From Lewinellaceae bacterium (GTDB lineage: Bacteria; Bacteroidota; Bacteroidia; Chitinophagales; Saprospiraceae): a stretch of DNA of 64,000 bases. The notes beneath the pieces are model-generated. The model saw only the letters and a program-made list of their open reading frames with translations, was not told the origin of the DNA and ran no database searches. Positions 62,771-64,000 of the stretch are shown one piece after another (position 1 is the stretch's first letter; each line of letters starts with the position of its first letter). The stretch is from the NCBI GenBank assembly GCA_016710765.1, contig JADJUJ010000007.1, positions 1 to 64,000 of the forward strand, written 5' to 3'. The position numbers and the translations under genes were made by a program.

Positions 62771-63457
62771 ATGAAGTATTTTTTCCCTGGTTTTATGTTG
62801 CTACTCCTTTCTGTATCTGTATCGGCCCAACGGCCGGTAGGTAAAATGGTCGTCGGCCTGGAACTGGCTTCCGATGTAATCGGTTATACCAATGGCTACT
62901 CCCCGCTTCCTGCGCCTGCCCTTCAAATCGATTACCCGATCGGAAAATTTTCTGTGGGCACCGCATTGACGCAACACCGGTTCAGGCCTGTATTCGATTC
63001 CTATACCTATCTTAATCGCAGAGAAGCGACCCTGATTGGACGGGAGAAAGTATTGGCGTATGCTTATGAAAAAACGATATCGCAGGCAAAGTACTGGTCG
63101 GTGCCCTTTCGCATACAGTACCGGCTACCTTGTAACTGCGTCTACCTGCAGGCCGCTACGGCTTTCGATTTTTGGAAAGCGCAGGCTCCGCTAACAGAAA
63201 CGGTGCTGCTCCGCGAGCAACCCGATAACCCCGAAACACAACTGCCCATGAATGGCGGCGTACGTAAACTCGCGCACAGCTTTGAGTTGGGGGTGGGGTT
63301 CAAGCTTCACATGAACGACTACTGGCGACTGGTGCTGCGCCCCAGCTTTGTGTGGTCGCAGTATCCCGATCTTGCCTCGGATCTGGTGTGGAACCGGACC
63401 CTGCGGATGACGGTTGGGGTGCAGTACGCGTTTCTCCGTTATGGCGGGAATTTTTAG
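62771..63457 (+). CDS. Outer-membrane beta-barrel protein, unknown
   Basis: A 228-residue protein with a signal peptide (MKYFFPGFMLLLLSVSVSAQ), then amphipathic strands, a short cysteine pair (LPCNCVYLQAATAFDFW) and the closing strand LRMTVGVQYAFLRYGGNF ending in Phe, all consistent with an outer-membrane barrel. No specific family is recognised. Monocistronic; converges on the methyltransferase gene. Confidence 0.65.
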   Translation: MKYFFPGFMLLLLSVSVSAQRPVGKMVVGLELASDVIGYTNGYSPLPAPALQIDYPIGKFSVGTALTQHRFRPVFDSYTYLNRREATLIGREKVLAYAYEKTISQAKYWSVPFRIQYRLPCNCVYLQAATAFDFWKAQAPLTETVLLREQPDNPETQLPMNGGVRKLAHSFELGVGFKLHMNDYWRLVLRPSFVWSQYPDLASDLVWNRTLRMTVGVQYAFLRYGGNF

Positions 63458-63489
63458 GATTTTGTCCAAAGCGTAAAGACCAATTGCAC

Positions 63490-64000
63490 CTACCCGATCA
63501 GAAAAACAGCGGGTAGTTTTTCCAGTACTTTTTTGCCTGCCTTGGGCCAGTCGCGTACCGGCAGCGAACAGATCCACTCCTGTGCGCCGGTGATGTCCTG
63601 CGCAACGCCAAAGCGCGTTTGGGGCTGCAGGGCTTCGAGGGCTACCTCCAGTACCATTTGGCTGCGGTAGGGTGTTTCAATAAAAATCTGGGTTTGTTTT
63701 TGTCGGCTGGCCTGTTGTTCCAATTGTCGGAGCGCCCGCGCCAGTTCTGGTCGTTTGGGAGGCAAATAGCCGTGAAAAACGAAGGATTGGCCGTTCATGC
63801 CCGAAGCCATCAGTGCCAGCAGGAGGGAGGACGGCCCAACCAGTGGACGCACGGGAACACCCCGCTCATGCGCCAGGGCAACGATATCGGCGCCAGGATC
63901 TGCAACACCCGGGCAGCCGGCTTCTGAGAGCAACCCAATGTCGCGACCCGATTTAATGGTTTGGAGAAATGCTTCACGGGCGTACTGCGGATCGCGCTCA
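63490..64000 (-). CDS. Tetrapyrrole-methylase-family SAM methyltransferase (RsmI-like), partial
   Basis: The C-terminal 170 residues; the gene continues beyond the window (in-frame codons run to 64000: ERDPQYAREAFLQTIKSGRD). IGLLSEAGCPGVADPGADIV and VGPSSLLLALMASGMNGQSF are the SAM-binding and substrate loops of the RsmI branch, which methylates the ribose of 16S rRNA C1402. The FVFHGYLPPKRPELARALRQ and TPYRSQMVLEVAL motifs agree. Bacteroidota often have this shorter paralogue beside true RsmI, so target specificity is uncertain. Confidence 0.85.
   Translation of the reverse strand, partial: ERDPQYAREAFLQTIKSGRDIGLLSEAGCPGVADPGADIVALAHERGVPVRPLVGPSSLLLALMASGMNGQSFVFHGYLPPKRPELARALRQLEQQASRQKQTQIFIETPYRSQMVLEVALEALQPQTRFGVAQDITGAQEWICSLPVRDWPKAGKKVLEKLPAVFLIG

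Overview
The window comes from a member of the Bacteroidota, most likely a Saprospiria-type organism (Saprospiraceae or Haliscomenobacter relatives). Pointers seen in the sequence are a type IX secretion sorting domain and SprB-like repeats on a giant secreted protein, TANNTTTG promoter boxes, DUF4294, DUF2851 and DUF418 proteins, an MurA with Asp at the usual Cys position, and many Bacteroidota-style signal peptides ending in AQ. Base composition is near 50% GC, except for an AT-rich gene at the left edge. No rRNA, tRNA, CRISPR array or phage was seen.

Layout. 0-5 kb: an AT-rich DUF418 fragment, an MtfA-like peptidase, an outer-membrane protein, a 154-bp tandem repeat and a lipoprotein. 4.8-11.3 kb: two back-to-back operons on the minus strand, GT2 plus GT-C glycosyltransferases and SGNH hydrolase plus RND/MMPL exporter, which look like envelope glycan or lipid assembly. 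11.5-15.9 kb: a DUF1772-like membrane protein, an AraC regulator, several repeats and a GH3 beta-glucosidase gene broken by a deletion. 16.1-24.5 kb: the most unusual block, holding an ECF sigma factor, a one-pass membrane TPR protein (probable anti-sigma), a secreted protein, an exported TPR-CHAT protease, and three more secreted or outer-membrane proteins. Three of its transcription units start behind the same ~33-bp motif. 24.8-31.9 kb: a 1180-residue Svx-like metallopeptidase with SprB repeats, a GH13 lipoprotein and small proteins. 32-46 kb: HtpG, PhoA, DprA, an SH3 protein, VanZ, DUF2851, an IMPACT protein, PabB, a barrel remnant with a lipocalin-like protein, and a GH63-like hydrolase with a sodium:solute symporter. 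46.4-50.6 kb: an ABC ATPase / HlyD / DevC-type permease / TolC operon. 50.6-64 kb: MurA, PyrD, a Crp/Fnr regulator, DnaX, a periplasmic protein, a TPR adenylate cyclase, DUF4294, a WecA-like transferase, an outer-membrane protein and a partial tetrapyrrole-methylase-family methyltransferase.

Two window-wide signals matter for reading the annotation. First, at least eight genes carry single-base frameshifts, nearly all one-base losses in short homopolymers (TPR-CHAT, the secreted protein at 17.9 kb, the barrel at 23.2 kb, the protein at 30.6 kb, the ABC ATPase, DnaX twice, the cyclase, and Crp with a gain). This looks like sequencing error, and these genes are annotated as whole genes. The GH3 lesion is different: a larger deletion. 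Second, the intergenic regions carry several families of small palindromic elements. One family is exactly 159 bp in four copies of three types. Its paired arms differ in sequence while two short internal motifs keep their positions, a pattern suggestive of a selected fold.
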